Positions 19,139 through 27,927 of a stretch of 64,000 nt of DNA are shown here, piece after piece. The DNA comes from Solobacterium sp. GTDB lineage: Bacteria > Bacillota_I > Bacilli_A > Erysipelotrichales > Erysipelotrichaceae. The notes below the pieces were generated by a model that made no database searches, was not told the origin of the DNA, and saw nothing but the letters and a program-made list of their open reading frames with translations. The DNA lies in assembly GCA_017469885.1 (NCBI GenBank), contig JAFUFO010000008.1, forward strand, positions 36,422 through 100,421, read 5' to 3'. The position numbers and the translations under genes are program-made. The stretch's first letter is position 1; every line of letters begins with the position of its first letter.

Positions 19139-19984
19139 TTATTCCGTTTCTTCGGTAAACATCCCGGTCATGCGCGGCACATTGAAGCGCTGCGCAAACA
19201 TCTCACACTTGCATAACAGAAGATAAAAGATATGCCAGCCTTCCCCATACAGTCCTTCATAGTTTCCCTGTCCTTTTGCCAGGATGACATCCGCTTCATC
19301 CATGGCGGCTCTTGCCTCATCGCTCATCAGAGCCGGCACTACGCCGCCTGTCGCAGAACCGCAGGTGATGACCTTCGCAAGGGATGGAATGCCCGCATAT
19401 TCCGCATCTTCCATTACCGCATCATTGTAAACTTCCCCGCCCCGCACCATGACGGTCAGTTTCAGTTTCGGAAACCGCTTGTGTAGCTGTTCCAGCATGA
19501 GGCGGTCGAGCACGATCTCCCCGCAGTTATCCGCAAGCAGTAAGAACGACCTTGCATGTTCACATTGCGTTATAAATGATGCATATGTTTCGCGGTCATG
19601 CGCATCTGCCTTGTTTTCTTCCAGCAGGCGGATCAGGGTTTCCGGTTCCACATGGTCCATCGCCGCAAAGTCGATGTAGTTTCCGGTGCGGGAATAAATG
19701 AGTGCGGAAAACAGCGGGTCCTCCGATGCTTCGATATTGGTTCGGATCGCATCTTCCATGGACAGCACGAGATCGTTGTACTGTTTCCGGATCGGCGCAT
19801 AGGATTCGGCCGGACCGAAAAATTTCTCATATGCCTGCGCAAACCGAAGCGCCATATACGGAGAGGAATCGTCTTTGATATGGTCATCCATGATCTTCCG
19901 GACCGTATCCAGATACTCGCGGTTATCCGTCAATGCCTCCTGTTTGGAAATCATGCAGGAAGCACACATCTCATTCATATGCAT
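19139..19984 (-). CDS. DUF89 (ARMT1-like) damage-control phosphatase
   Basis: 281-residue metal-dependent phosphatase-type protein. Characterised DUF89 members dephosphorylate harmful or excess phosphometabolites such as fructose-1-phosphate and 4'-phosphopantetheine. LLADNCGEIVLD (metal-binding Asp-Asn), TVMVRGGEVYNDA and the Asp/Gly-rich ILAKGQGNYEGL are the family blocks. The N-terminal CxxC (Cys7, Cys10) is typical of the prokaryotic subgroup. The start at 19984 has GGAG 9 bases upstream. fruK lies nearby but is not in the same transcript. Confidence 0.85.
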   Translation of the reverse strand: MHMNEMCASCMISKQEALTDNREYLDTVRKIMDDHIKDDSSPYMALRFAQAYEKFFGPAESYAPIRKQYNDLVLSMEDAIRTNIEASEDPLFSALIYSRTGNYIDFAAMDHVEPETLIRLLEENKADAHDRETYASFITQCEHARSFLLLADNCGEIVLDRLMLEQLHKRFPKLKLTVMVRGGEVYNDAVMEDAEYAGIPSLAKVITCGSATGGVVPALMSDEARAAMDEADVILAKGQGNYEGLYGEGWHIFYLLLCKCEMFAQRFNVPRMTGMFTEETE

Positions 19985-20077
19985 ACATCAGTTCTCCAGT
20001 GTCCTTCCATCCTATCACGGCGAAGGGGTGTTACGTCAGTGTGAAAGGATTATAATATAGACAGAGGAATCACCCCG

Positions 20078-20995
20078 ATGACAGAAAATCATGCATATTA
20101 CGGCAGAGAGGTCCTGCCGTTTCTTGCGGAACAGTATAAGCAACTGTATATCCCGCCTTCCGAAGATGCACTGGAAGCGTATCGGGGCGTTGTGCTTTCC
20201 GGCAGGGAACCGGAACATCACTCCCTGTCGCATTTCCTGATGCATGCGGAAGACTCTGCGGTATATGAGGAAACTCCCGTCGGTCCGGTGCTTTCGGTAA
20301 CCCTTCATGAACGGAAAGACTTTGAAACCTTCCTTCAGATCATTGCGAATAAGTGTCAGCCCGTTGAAATCCCAGCCACCCAGGGTGCGACCACGCTGGA
20401 GGGACTGATCAGCTGGCCGAAGATCGAAGCACATAAACAGGCATTCCTTGCGCAGGCAGAAGCCGACGGTGTCAAAGATCCTGACTGGGACAGTGAATTC
20501 ACAAGGTTTACATCTGTCAGGTCCAACTTTACCGATGCCATGCTGGTGCTGTCGGCCGGACCGTACAGTGCGGTAAACGGTGCGGAATTCGGCATTCCCG
20601 AAGAACAGTGGAGAAAGGATTCCGTTACGATTCGCCGCTACCATGAGCTGAACCATTTCATCTGCCGGAAACAATGGCCGGAAAAGATCAGTGCGGTATG
20701 GGATGAACTGGTCGCCGATGCTATCGGACTCTATGCCGCATACGGCAGGTATGACATCGCCATGGCAGAGCGCTTCCTTGGAATCCGGGACGGCAGCTAT
20801 ACCGGCGGACGCCTGGAAAACTATGTTGAGGAAACGGATCCGGTAAAAAAACAGGACACCCTGAACCGGCTTGCCCGGAAGATTCACCCGATTTTGGAAT
20901 CGTTCGCCGCAATCATCAACACACATCCCGGCATTCATCCGTTCGAGATGATTCCGCTTCTCGAAGACCACTTTGCGGGGGATATCACCGCCTGA
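20078..20995 (+). CDS. Conserved hypothetical protein with HExxH-type motif (HELNH)
   Basis: 305 residues with no signal peptide. The region RRYHELNHFICRK has HELNH at 189-193, a fit to zinc-metallopeptidase HExxH; DELVADAIG follows with Glu210 and Asp214 about 17 residues later, as in gluzincin-like enzymes. The first 150 residues are unrecognised. I infer a zinc hydrolase or a decayed relative; no substrate can be named. A TATAAT box lies about 25 bases upstream and GAGG precedes the ATG. The small zinc-ribbon gene follows 77 bases later. Confidence 0.6.
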   Translation: MTENHAYYGREVLPFLAEQYKQLYIPPSEDALEAYRGVVLSGREPEHHSLSHFLMHAEDSAVYEETPVGPVLSVTLHERKDFETFLQIIANKCQPVEIPATQGATTLEGLISWPKIEAHKQAFLAQAEADGVKDPDWDSEFTRFTSVRSNFTDAMLVLSAGPYSAVNGAEFGIPEEQWRKDSVTIRRYHELNHFICRKQWPEKISAVWDELVADAIGLYAAYGRYDIAMAERFLGIRDGSYTGGRLENYVEETDPVKKQDTLNRLARKIHPILESFAAIINTHPGIHPFEMIPLLEDHFAGDITA

Positions 20996-21072
20996 ACCAC
21001 CGATACGCAGAAATGAGTATTCCAGTGAATATTCGTATATACATTCAGAACTACAGAAGGAGATGATCATTC

Positions 21073-21327
21073 ATGTCTGGTTTCAACAATCCCGAACGCA
21101 TCAACGAAGAACTGGAGGACGTGATCCGCGGCAGATCAACGAACTCCCTGACGCATGAGGACTTCCTTGCGGAACCAACCATCGTGCGCACAACCCATCC
21201 GGCACGGTGCCCGCAATGCGGCTCCAAGGATGTCATTACCATCCGGAAACAGATCCGTATGCCGGACAGTGACGCCGGTGTCCTGCCGACCTGTCACTGC
21301 AATCACTGCGGTTGCGACTTCCTGTGA
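21073..21327 (+). CDS. Small zinc-ribbon protein
   Basis: 84 residues. The C-terminal half holds CPQCG (about residues 46-50) and CNHCGCDF (about 76-83), a four-cysteine zinc ribbon likely to bind nucleic acid or another protein. The N-terminal half is acidic and charged. GAAGGAG precedes the ATG. It differs from the zinc-ribbon gene at 50389 by lacking a double-glycine leader. Function unknown. Confidence 0.65.
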   Translation: MSGFNNPERINEELEDVIRGRSTNSLTHEDFLAEPTIVRTTHPARCPQCGSKDVITIRKQIRMPDSDAGVLPTCHCNHCGCDFL

Positions 21328-21344
21328 GATCATTTGTTTCTCCA

Positions 21345-21376
21345 TTTAAAAAGTGCAGTTTCCTGCACTTTTTAAA
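21345..21376. terminator. Bidirectional terminator
   Basis: tttaaaaagtgca (21345-21357) pairs with tgcactttttaaa (21364-21376). It ends the zinc-ribbon gene (+) and overlaps the stop codon of yedK (-). Confidence 0.9.
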
Positions 21377-21980
21377 CGTTCTCGTGATAATCCATCGCGG
21401 TAAGCAGATCTTCCAGTACATCCTCCGCCGGAATGCCCGGATCGATCCAGTCATCGATCCGGCTTTTTGGAATGATGACCGGCATGCGGTCATGGATAAA
21501 GGCAATCGATTCTTCCGCTGCTCTTGTCAGGATGACAAATTCGGGAACGCCGCCGTTCAGTCGGTACAGCCCGCAGAGCGATACCCCGTCTGAGGCACTT
21601 GGCTGAAGGACGTAGCGGATCGCCTTCTGTCCGGAGGGATGCGCCCACTCATAATAACAGGAAGCGGGAATCACACAGCGCCGGATTTTCCATGCGTCCT
21701 TGAACAACGGTTTTTCTGTGGCGGTTTCGAGCCTTGCGTTGAGCACCTTACGGTTTCCCTGTCCGCTCAGCCGGAATCCGAACAGCATCGGAAAGAAACT
21801 CTTTTCGCCGTTTTTATTGCGGGCGATCACCGGCGCCAGGGAGCCGGGATAGACATCCCCCTCCGTGACCAGCGAGGTATGAAGTTCCTGTTCCAGTTTC
21901 TGTTGAAGCGGCGAGCTTTGAATCACCCGGAACATCGCCGCAAATTCCGGCGAGGCACCGATGAAATATGCTGTGCACAC
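21372..21980 (-). CDS. yedK: SRAP/HMCES-type abasic-site protein (YedK)
   Basis: 202-residue cytosolic protein that forms a protective thiazolidine crosslink with abasic sites in single-stranded DNA. Cys2 (after Met removal the N-terminal nucleophile) is present, with NARLET (Asn), CYYEW (catalytic Glu near 113) and IHDRMPVI (catalytic His near 167). Length is normal. It lies 9 bases after the PH-domain-like gene, so the two form an operon. Confidence 0.93.
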   Translation of the reverse strand: MCTAYFIGASPEFAAMFRVIQSSPLQQKLEQELHTSLVTEGDVYPGSLAPVIARNKNGEKSFFPMLFGFRLSGQGNRKVLNARLETATEKPLFKDAWKIRRCVIPASCYYEWAHPSGQKAIRYVLQPSASDGVSLCGLYRLNGGVPEFVILTRAAEESIAFIHDRMPVIIPKSRIDDWIDPGIPAEDVLEDLLTAMDYHENV

Positions 21981-21989
21981 AGTCTGAAA

Positions 21990-22370
21990 TCAGCCGATCA
22001 CCGCAAGGACTGCTTTTCCAAGCGCAGCCACATCGGCCTTTCCCTTGAATTTGAAGGTGATGGATTTCCCGCCCTTGAAATCAAGGCGCAGCTGGGATTC
22101 GCCCATCAGTCCGCCCGGGTTTTCCACACCGATCGAACGGACTTCCTTATACGGCAGCACCGCCACCGCATCACTGTGTCCGTTGAGATCCCGCGCATCC
22201 GCATAGATTACGTTCCGTACGGTAAAGATCACCTGGTCATTCCGGTTACTTTCCGGACGGCACTGCAGTAAGACTGCCGAAGTCCCGCGCATCGTCTCCG
22301 CAAGTTCATTGATTTTCACGCCTTCATTGACGACTAGGCTGAGTTCATTCTGGTCATAAAATGAGAACAT
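21990..22370 (-). CDS. PH-domain-like protein
   Basis: 126 residues predicted as a bacterial pleckstrin-homology-type beta barrel: alternating strands such as VIFTVRNVIYADARDLNG, YKEVRSIGVEN, LRLDFKGGKSITFKFKG, then a C-terminal helix DVAALGKAVLAVIG. Such proteins are common in Bacillota and mostly uncharacterised. I chose the ATG at 22370 because GGAGG lies 8 bases upstream; the longer TTG start overlaps that site. First gene of a two-gene operon with yedK. Confidence 0.65.
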   Translation of the reverse strand: MFSFYDQNELSLVVNEGVKINELAETMRGTSAVLLQCRPESNRNDQVIFTVRNVIYADARDLNGHSDAVAVLPYKEVRSIGVENPGGLMGESQLRLDFKGGKSITFKFKGKADVAALGKAVLAVIG

Positions 22371-22494
22371 GTCCTGATCCTCCAAAACAATTCATGTATC
22401 GTTTCATTCATTGTATCGCAAAACGGGATTCTGTCCGTATATGGTCCTTTTTCCGGGAAATGATTACAATTAAATTCATAAGGAGGTTCTTCCA

Positions 22495-23823
22495 ATGGCT
22501 ATTGATCCGAAATTCTTTATTCACGAAGATGACAAGGCTGCCCTGGATGCCCTCAAGGCAATTCCGGGTTTCACAGCGTTCATCAAGGCATTCATGAAGG
22601 TCTGGAACGAAAACCAGTTCCGGATTCTGAACATGTCCTCCCGTATTCGCATTGATGAAAACCAGCTGCCGAAATACTACCGTATGCTGGAACCGATCTG
22701 CGAAAAGCTCGGTATTGAAGTGCCGGAGCTTTACCTCGAACTGAACGTCAATCCGAATGCATACACCTACGGTGACACAAAACCGTTCATCGTCATGACA
22801 TCCGGTCTCATCGATACCGTACCGGAAGAACTGATTCCGACGGTGCTTGCGCATGAGTGCGGCCATATTGCCTGCCATCATACGCTGTACCGCACAATGG
22901 GTCAGATGATTCTCAGCGGCACGATGGGTATTCCGGGCATCGGCGCGCTGATTTCCCTGCCGTTACAGATTGCCTTTGCGTACTGGATGCGGTGCAGTGA
23001 ATTCTCTGCCGACCGGGCTGCGATTCTCGTGGACGGAGATGCAGAGAACATCATCGATCTCTGCATGCGGCTGTCCGGTTATACCAAAAATGTCGGCGAC
23101 GCAGCACACAAGGCAGAATTCCTGAAACAGGCCGAAGAATACAAGGCGCTGATCAAGGATGACGTACTGAACCAGACGATGGAATTCATGATTCTCGCCG
23201 GCCAGAGCCATCCGCTCACCGCAGTGCGTGCCTATGAGGCTAACGCATGGGCATCGTCCGACAATGTCACAAGACTGCTCAACTATTACGGCGAAGTCTC
23301 CCGCAGTATGCCGCATACCGAAGTTCCAATCGGCGAAGCCGCTGCCCTGATGAAGGGACGCAATGCGGAAGCCCTTGCGGCAGAACTGAAGGACGCCGGT
23401 TTCACCAATGTCACCTGTGTCCGTGAAACCACGGCGGACCTGTTCACTTCGGAAGGATCCGTTACCGGTATTTCCATTGACGGTGTTTCCGACTTCAATG
23501 CGGACAGCTGGTTCCCGTGTGATGCGAAGGTTGAAATTTCCTACTATGCCCCGCTGACTCCGGAAGAAGAGGCCGCCGCGCATCCGGGTGAGATCCGCAT
23601 GCCGATGTCCTCGCTCAGCTGTTACGGACGGGATTATGTTTCGCTCTGTCAGGAGCTTGTGAATGCCGGATTCAAGAATATCTTCACCGTACAGGATCCG
23701 GGTATCCGCCCGCTGTTCCTGAAAGACGGCGGCGTCACAAAGGTGACGGTCGGAGAAGTTTCCGACTTTGAAAAGGGAGACTGGTTCCTGGCATCCATAA
23801 AGATCCGCGTCATGCATTTCTGA
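22495..23823 (+). CDS. M48-family zinc metallopeptidase with duplicated C-terminal domain
   Basis: 442 residues. The peptidase part (1-250) has HECGH (His120, Glu121, His124) and the third ligand Glu169 in CSEFSADRAA; a hydrophobic stretch around 136-163 could be membrane-associated. The C-terminal part holds two copies of a ~75-residue unit (about 290-365 and 370-442), each with an AxxLxxAGFxNV/I helix-turn and ending in a GVSDF or EVSDF...W sequence. The repeats resemble PASTA-like sensor domains but I cannot confirm this. AGGAGG precedes the ATG; a strong terminator follows. Confidence 0.8.
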   Translation: MAIDPKFFIHEDDKAALDALKAIPGFTAFIKAFMKVWNENQFRILNMSSRIRIDENQLPKYYRMLEPICEKLGIEVPELYLELNVNPNAYTYGDTKPFIVMTSGLIDTVPEELIPTVLAHECGHIACHHTLYRTMGQMILSGTMGIPGIGALISLPLQIAFAYWMRCSEFSADRAAILVDGDAENIIDLCMRLSGYTKNVGDAAHKAEFLKQAEEYKALIKDDVLNQTMEFMILAGQSHPLTAVRAYEANAWASSDNVTRLLNYYGEVSRSMPHTEVPIGEAAALMKGRNAEALAAELKDAGFTNVTCVRETTADLFTSEGSVTGISIDGVSDFNADSWFPCDAKVEISYYAPLTPEEEAAAHPGEIRMPMSSLSCYGRDYVSLCQELVNAGFKNIFTVQDPGIRPLFLKDGGVTKVTVGEVSDFEKGDWFLASIKIRVMHF

Positions 23824-23847
23824 GCCCGATCACACATTACAGCACAG

Positions 23848-23879
23848 GAAAACGGAGTGTGTCTCCGTTTTCTTTTTTT
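23848..23879 (+). terminator. Terminator of the M48 peptidase gene
   Basis: gaaaacggag/ctccgttttc perfect stem, TGTGT loop, then seven T. Confidence 0.93.
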
Positions 23880-23983
23880 GTCCGGGGAGCGGATTGTGTT
23901 TTTCACTCCACCTGTGCAGAAAATTGCTGTTCAAAAACGGAGATTCGAATTTACAATGTAGTCAGAAGGAATTTGAGATTTTT

Positions 23984-24949
23984 ATGGCAGACAAAAAAGA
24001 ACTCCCGCTCGCGATGCTCGAGCTTTTGATTCGCTACACCGACGAAGAGCATTCCCTGAGCACCAGTGAACTGAAACAGTACCTTGAACAGGAATATGAT
24101 CTGACCCTGGAACGCAGGACCCTGTACGCAAATATGGACCTGCTTAAGAAATACGGGCATGACATCAGCACCTGGCAGGAAAACAGCTTCGGATACTTTC
24201 TGAAAAGCCATCAGTTCACAAAATCCGAAGTGCTGCTGTTATGCAATGCGATTCATTCCAGCCACTTCATCTCCCAGAAGGAAAGCAGTCAGCTGATCCG
24301 GAAACTGCTCTCAACACTGAGCATCTACGATCGGAAAGAATATACCGATAAAGTCTATCTGCCAAACCCGAAGAAGACGGAAAACGAGAAACTGCTCGAT
24401 AATCTGTCGCTGATCAGCCAGGCTATCCGGGAGCGCAGTCCGATCCGGTTTGACTACCTGCGTCACAGGACCGACAAGACGCTGTATTCTCCGCGGACCT
24501 ATGAAGTCGAACCGCGTTATATCGTCTACCAGGACTCCCGAGCGTATCTGATCGTCACCAGCGATCACCACGAGGGATTTGCGCATTACCGCATTGACCG
24601 GATCACCGGCATTGATATCATCGAAGACCGGAAGTTCAGGGCACTTCCGAAAGAGATGGATGCCTATGAATACGCAAAGAACATGTTCTACATGTTCAAT
24701 GACGAAAAGGTCCATGCCTCCCTGCGCTGTGAGAAGCGCGTCCTCGATTATATGATTGATACCTTCGGAAGCGATGTCATGATCCTTCCGGTGGATGATG
24801 ATTACTTCGACATCCATATACGCGGAAGCCGGACCGGCATCCTGCTGTTTGCCCAGCAGTACATCGATGCCGTTACGATTCTCGAGCCCGAAGATCTGCG
24901 TAAGGAAATGAAAGAGCGGCTGAACAGAGCCGCTGACAATTACAGCTGA
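23984..24949 (+). CDS. WYL-domain transcriptional regulator (copy 2)
   Basis: 321 residues, the same length as the copy at 4016, and the first ten residues match (MADKKELPLA). Winged-helix region about 1-80 (LERRTLYANMDLLKKYG); WYL-like sensor with YLIVTSDHHEGFAHYRIDRI around residues 185-204. The frame upstream to 23894 is open, but AGAAGGA and similarity to copy 1 fix the ATG at 23984. It sits 15 bases before glgA and is probably co-transcribed with it, so it may control glycogen synthesis; that link is inferred. Confidence 0.87.
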   Translation: MADKKELPLAMLELLIRYTDEEHSLSTSELKQYLEQEYDLTLERRTLYANMDLLKKYGHDISTWQENSFGYFLKSHQFTKSEVLLLCNAIHSSHFISQKESSQLIRKLLSTLSIYDRKEYTDKVYLPNPKKTENEKLLDNLSLISQAIRERSPIRFDYLRHRTDKTLYSPRTYEVEPRYIVYQDSRAYLIVTSDHHEGFAHYRIDRITGIDIIEDRKFRALPKEMDAYEYAKNMFYMFNDEKVHASLRCEKRVLDYMIDTFGSDVMILPVDDDYFDIHIRGSRTGILLFAQQYIDAVTILEPEDLRKEMKERLNRAADNYS

Positions 24950-24964
24950 CAGGAGAACAAATCT

Positions 24965-26785
24965 ATGAAAATACTGTTTGCGACAAGCGAATGTGCACCG
25001 TTTTCCAAATCCGGAGGTCTCGCCGATGTGGCGTTCTCCCTTCCGCCCGCGCTGAAACGGGCACACAATACCACTGCGATCATCACCCCGTATTACAAGT
25101 GCGTGAAGGACCGCTTTGCGGACCAGATCGAACTGGTAAAGGAACAGACCGTACGGCTCGGCAGTGCCGAACTGTACTGCGGCCTGTTAAAGGGAGAGCT
25201 TTCCGGTGTTCCCGTCTGGTTCATTGACAATGAAGCGCTCTTCAACCGGGATCGTCTCTATGGCTACGATGATGACAAGTTCCGGTTTGCCTGGTTTTCC
25301 AAGGCAGTCGTCGACCTCATGCAGGAACTGGATTTCATTCCGGATATCCTTCACTGCAATGACTGGGAAACTGCCCTTGCGGTCATCTATCTGAAAGATG
25401 ATCAGGCAAGACGTTCCATCTACCGGAATATCCGGACGGTCTATACCATTCATAACATCGCCTACCAGGGTCAGTTCGGCGCATCCGATCTCACCACGAC
25501 GTTTGCGCTCGATCCGGGATGGTATCTCGGAGGACTTGGCTATGAGTATGAAGGAAGACATGACGTCAACCTTATGAAAGGCGCGATGTTGATGGCGGAT
25601 GCGGTATCCACTGTTTCTCCGACCTATGCCCGCGAGCTGCATACCCATGAATTCGGAAAAGGACTCGAAGGCGTATGCGACATCGTCGAATCCAAGATGT
25701 ACGGAATTCTCAACGGCATCGACCCGGCCCACTATGATCCGGGAACCGATCCCCGCATTCCGAAGAACTTCACTGCGGATGAGATCTCCGGGAAGCAGAA
25801 ATGCAAGGAATACCTCCAGGAAACCTTCGGCCTCCGGAAGGCAAAGAAATGGCCGCTGTTTGCGGTCGTCGCACGACTGGTCGAACAGAAAGGCGTGGAG
25901 CTGATCAGAGAAGCACTCCCGATCATGATGGAGCGCGGCATTCAACTGATCATTTTCGGTCAGGGCGATCAGAAATATGTGGATTTCTTCAATGCATGCA
26001 GGGACCGCTATGCCGGACAGTTCGGTTTCTCCGATCAGTACACCGAGGAGATGGCCGCCCGTGTATTCGCCGGTGCGGACTTCTACCTGATGCCTTCCGC
26101 ATTTGAACCGTGCGGACTCTCGCAGATGATGGCCATGCGTTACGGAACCGTTCCGATCGTTCATGAGACCGGCGGTCTCAAGGACACCGTACGTCCCTAC
26201 TCTGACTTTGATGGGATCGGCGATGGATTCTCGTTTGCGGATTATACAGCGAAAGGGATGCTGCTGGCGGTGGATGAAGCAATCAAGGTCTACTTTGCGG
26301 AACGCAAGGTCTTCCGTGTCATCCGTGACCGCTGTATGCGCAAGGACTTCTCCTGGAAGAAATCCGCAGGCACCTATGTCAAAATGTATTCCGATATCTG
26401 CGGCAGCGGCTTCGATCCGAATGTCACCTTCCAGGATGCCTATGATGCGCTGAAGGTTGTCTATGAAGATCTTGAACCTGTCCGCAGTGAATATCTCGCA
26501 AAACAGCCGGATGACTACCAGAATGTGGTTCAGATTGAAATTCTCGGGCCTGGCTCCGGAACGTTCTATCTGAAGTTTACGAAGGCAGGCATGGAAATGG
26601 CACCGTACAGTTATGAAGGCGCGGATGCCACAATCAGCGCTTCGATCGACAATCTCTACGATATGGCGATCGGCACCGCAAGCGCAGATCGGCTCTTCGT
26701 CAACGGTCAGATGAAGGTCAAAGGCAATATCTCCAAAGGTGCGGAGATGCGCTATCTCATCATGGAGCCTTCCAAAGAAGATTAA
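24965..26785 (+). CDS. glgA: Glycogen synthase with C-terminal SCP2-like domain
   Basis: GT5 glycosyltransferase that extends alpha-1,4-glucan from ADP-glucose. The 606 residues are about 125 longer than usual. It starts MKILFATSECAPFSKSGGLADV (KxGGL nucleotide-sugar motif) and contains IHNIAYQGQF, LNGIDPAHYDP, and the C-terminal Rossmann PSAFEPCGLSQMMAMRYG and ETGGLKDTV blocks, ending near residue 490. The extra part (about 505-606) ends with GTASADRLFVNGQMKVKG, the pattern of an SCP2 sterol-carrier-like fold. No glgC, glgB or glgP is in view. A strong terminator follows. Confidence 0.9.
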   Translation: MKILFATSECAPFSKSGGLADVAFSLPPALKRAHNTTAIITPYYKCVKDRFADQIELVKEQTVRLGSAELYCGLLKGELSGVPVWFIDNEALFNRDRLYGYDDDKFRFAWFSKAVVDLMQELDFIPDILHCNDWETALAVIYLKDDQARRSIYRNIRTVYTIHNIAYQGQFGASDLTTTFALDPGWYLGGLGYEYEGRHDVNLMKGAMLMADAVSTVSPTYARELHTHEFGKGLEGVCDIVESKMYGILNGIDPAHYDPGTDPRIPKNFTADEISGKQKCKEYLQETFGLRKAKKWPLFAVVARLVEQKGVELIREALPIMMERGIQLIIFGQGDQKYVDFFNACRDRYAGQFGFSDQYTEEMAARVFAGADFYLMPSAFEPCGLSQMMAMRYGTVPIVHETGGLKDTVRPYSDFDGIGDGFSFADYTAKGMLLAVDEAIKVYFAERKVFRVIRDRCMRKDFSWKKSAGTYVKMYSDICGSGFDPNVTFQDAYDALKVVYEDLEPVRSEYLAKQPDDYQNVVQIEILGPGSGTFYLKFTKAGMEMAPYSYEGADATISASIDNLYDMAIGTASADRLFVNGQMKVKGNISKGAEMRYLIMEPSKED

Positions 26786-26798
26786 CGGATGTATGTAT

Positions 26799-26827
26799 GG
26801 AAGCCGGTATTCCGGCTTCCTTTTTTT
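26799..26827 (+). terminator. Terminator of the WYL2-glgA unit
   Basis: ggaagccgg/ccggcttcc with TATT loop, then seven T. The -10 box of the next gene begins two bases after the T run. Confidence 0.93.
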
Positions 26828-26828
26828 C

Positions 26829-26834
26829 TATAAT
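26829..26834 (+). promoter_or_regulatory. -10 box immediately before the 26841 gene
   Basis: TATAAT ends 6 bases before the ATG at 26841, the right distance for transcription to start at the start codon. No convincing -35 is seen because the region 17 bases upstream is the glgA terminator. Confidence 0.4.
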
Positions 26835-26840
26835 GGAATC

Positions 26841-27458
26841 ATGGAATACGGAATCCGCGAACATGCGCTGTACTATGCACTGCTCGCAAAGGCAGTGCTG
26901 GAGACAGAACATCTGCCAAACGCAGAAGAACTGCTGAAAACCATCACATCCGAATACGGAAGACGCCGCGGAAAACGCATGCGCGCAAACGCGGAGACGC
27001 TCTGTCCCTCGGATGATCTTTCCGCATTTTTCCGCACCGGAGAATGGGCCGGAAAACCGGGTGAGAACCGGTCCGAACTGATCCGTAATCAGGACACAAC
27101 CGAATCCCATGTCCATGTCTGCGCCTGGTATGACACCTGGAGACAATACGGTCTGCTTGCATATGGTACGTATTACTGCCGGTGGATCGACCCTGCGATT
27201 GCGGAAGGGTTTGACGGCAGTTTCCGCTTATCCGTTCCGCAAACCAAAGGCGCCGGAGATTCCGTCTGCCGGTTTGTCTGGAATCAGCCGGTCAGCGCTC
27301 CGGAGAGCGAGCGTCCGTTCCTTCTCCCCTTTTCGTTTCATATCGAAGAACTGCGTCATACCGCACAGGAGGTTCTGTACAGGACCGTGCCTGAACAGGC
27401 GAAAGATATCCTGAAGCGGACCGAAGATGCGTTTCAGGAATCTGTTCAGACGTTATAG
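26841..27458 (+). CDS. ATC-hydrolase-family protein (second, diverged copy)
   Basis: 205-residue cytosolic protein. HVHVCAWYDTWRQYGL, YYCRWIDPAIAEGFDG and the closing GDSVCRFVW match the order of blocks in the L-2-amino-thiazoline-4-carboxylate hydrolase-like family, but identity to the 15515 copy is low. Substrate unknown. The frame extends upstream through the glgA terminator, but the ATG at 26841 begins the conserved part. No Shine-Dalgarno is present and TATAAT lies 6 bases upstream, pointing to a leaderless mRNA. Confidence 0.65.
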   Translation: MEYGIREHALYYALLAKAVLETEHLPNAEELLKTITSEYGRRRGKRMRANAETLCPSDDLSAFFRTGEWAGKPGENRSELIRNQDTTESHVHVCAWYDTWRQYGLLAYGTYYCRWIDPAIAEGFDGSFRLSVPQTKGAGDSVCRFVWNQPVSAPESERPFLLPFSFHIEELRHTAQEVLYRTVPEQAKDILKRTEDAFQESVQTL

Positions 27459-27466
27459 CACCCAGA

Positions 27467-27491
27467 AAAAGCCGGACGTTCCGGCTTTTTA
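27467..27491. terminator. Bidirectional terminator
   Basis: aaaaagccgga/tccggcttttt stem with a short loop, between the converging 26841 gene and the MerR gene. Confidence 0.88.
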
Positions 27492-27492
27492 T

Positions 27493-27918
27493 TCAGGATT
27501 CGTTCTGAGGATCCGCCCCGCTCATCGCAAGCAGACGGCTGCGGAGTCTTTCCAGTTCTGCTGTTTCGGTTATGACTTCATTCAGTTCCTCATGCGTCAG
27601 CTGTTTCAGACTGTCGATGATCTTCGCATCCGCGATCCGTTTGCGGATATCAGAATGGATCTCCTTGGAAATCTGTTCGAGAAACTGTTTTCTGGCATTT
27701 TCATCTCCCTCAAGAATATCCTGGATCACCGGAATGGACAGCCCCATCTCCCGATAGAGGCGGATCTCCAGCAGACGGTTCACCGCCTGTTCATCATATT
27801 CCTTGAAGTTCTGCTTTCCGGACCGCCGGCTCGGCTCCAGAAGACCGATGCGGTCATAATAAAACAGTGTTTTTCTGGTAACACCGGTAACCCTGCATAT
27901 TTCCTTAACACTCATCAT
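27493..27918 (-). CDS. MerR-family transcriptional regulator
   Basis: 141 residues. N-terminal MerR winged helix (VKEICRVTGVTRKTLFYYDRIGLLEPSR), then a long dimerisation helix and a C-terminal part without the Cys pattern of metal-sensing members, so the effector is probably organic or redox. It diverges from a Nudix gene; the spacer has a MerR-type promoter with a perfect dyad inside a 19-base gap. No Shine-Dalgarno precedes ATGATG at 27918, and the -10 ends 9 bases upstream. Confidence 0.88.
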   Translation of the reverse strand: MMSVKEICRVTGVTRKTLFYYDRIGLLEPSRRSGKQNFKEYDEQAVNRLLEIRLYREMGLSIPVIQDILEGDENARKQFLEQISKEIHSDIRKRIADAKIIDSLKQLTHEELNEVITETAELERLRSRLLAMSGADPQNES

Positions 27919-27927
27919 CCTGGATTA

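Noticed and set aside
21073..21327. Double-glycine leader in the other zinc-ribbon protein
   Set aside because: Its N-terminus is acidic but lacks a Gly-Gly processing site.
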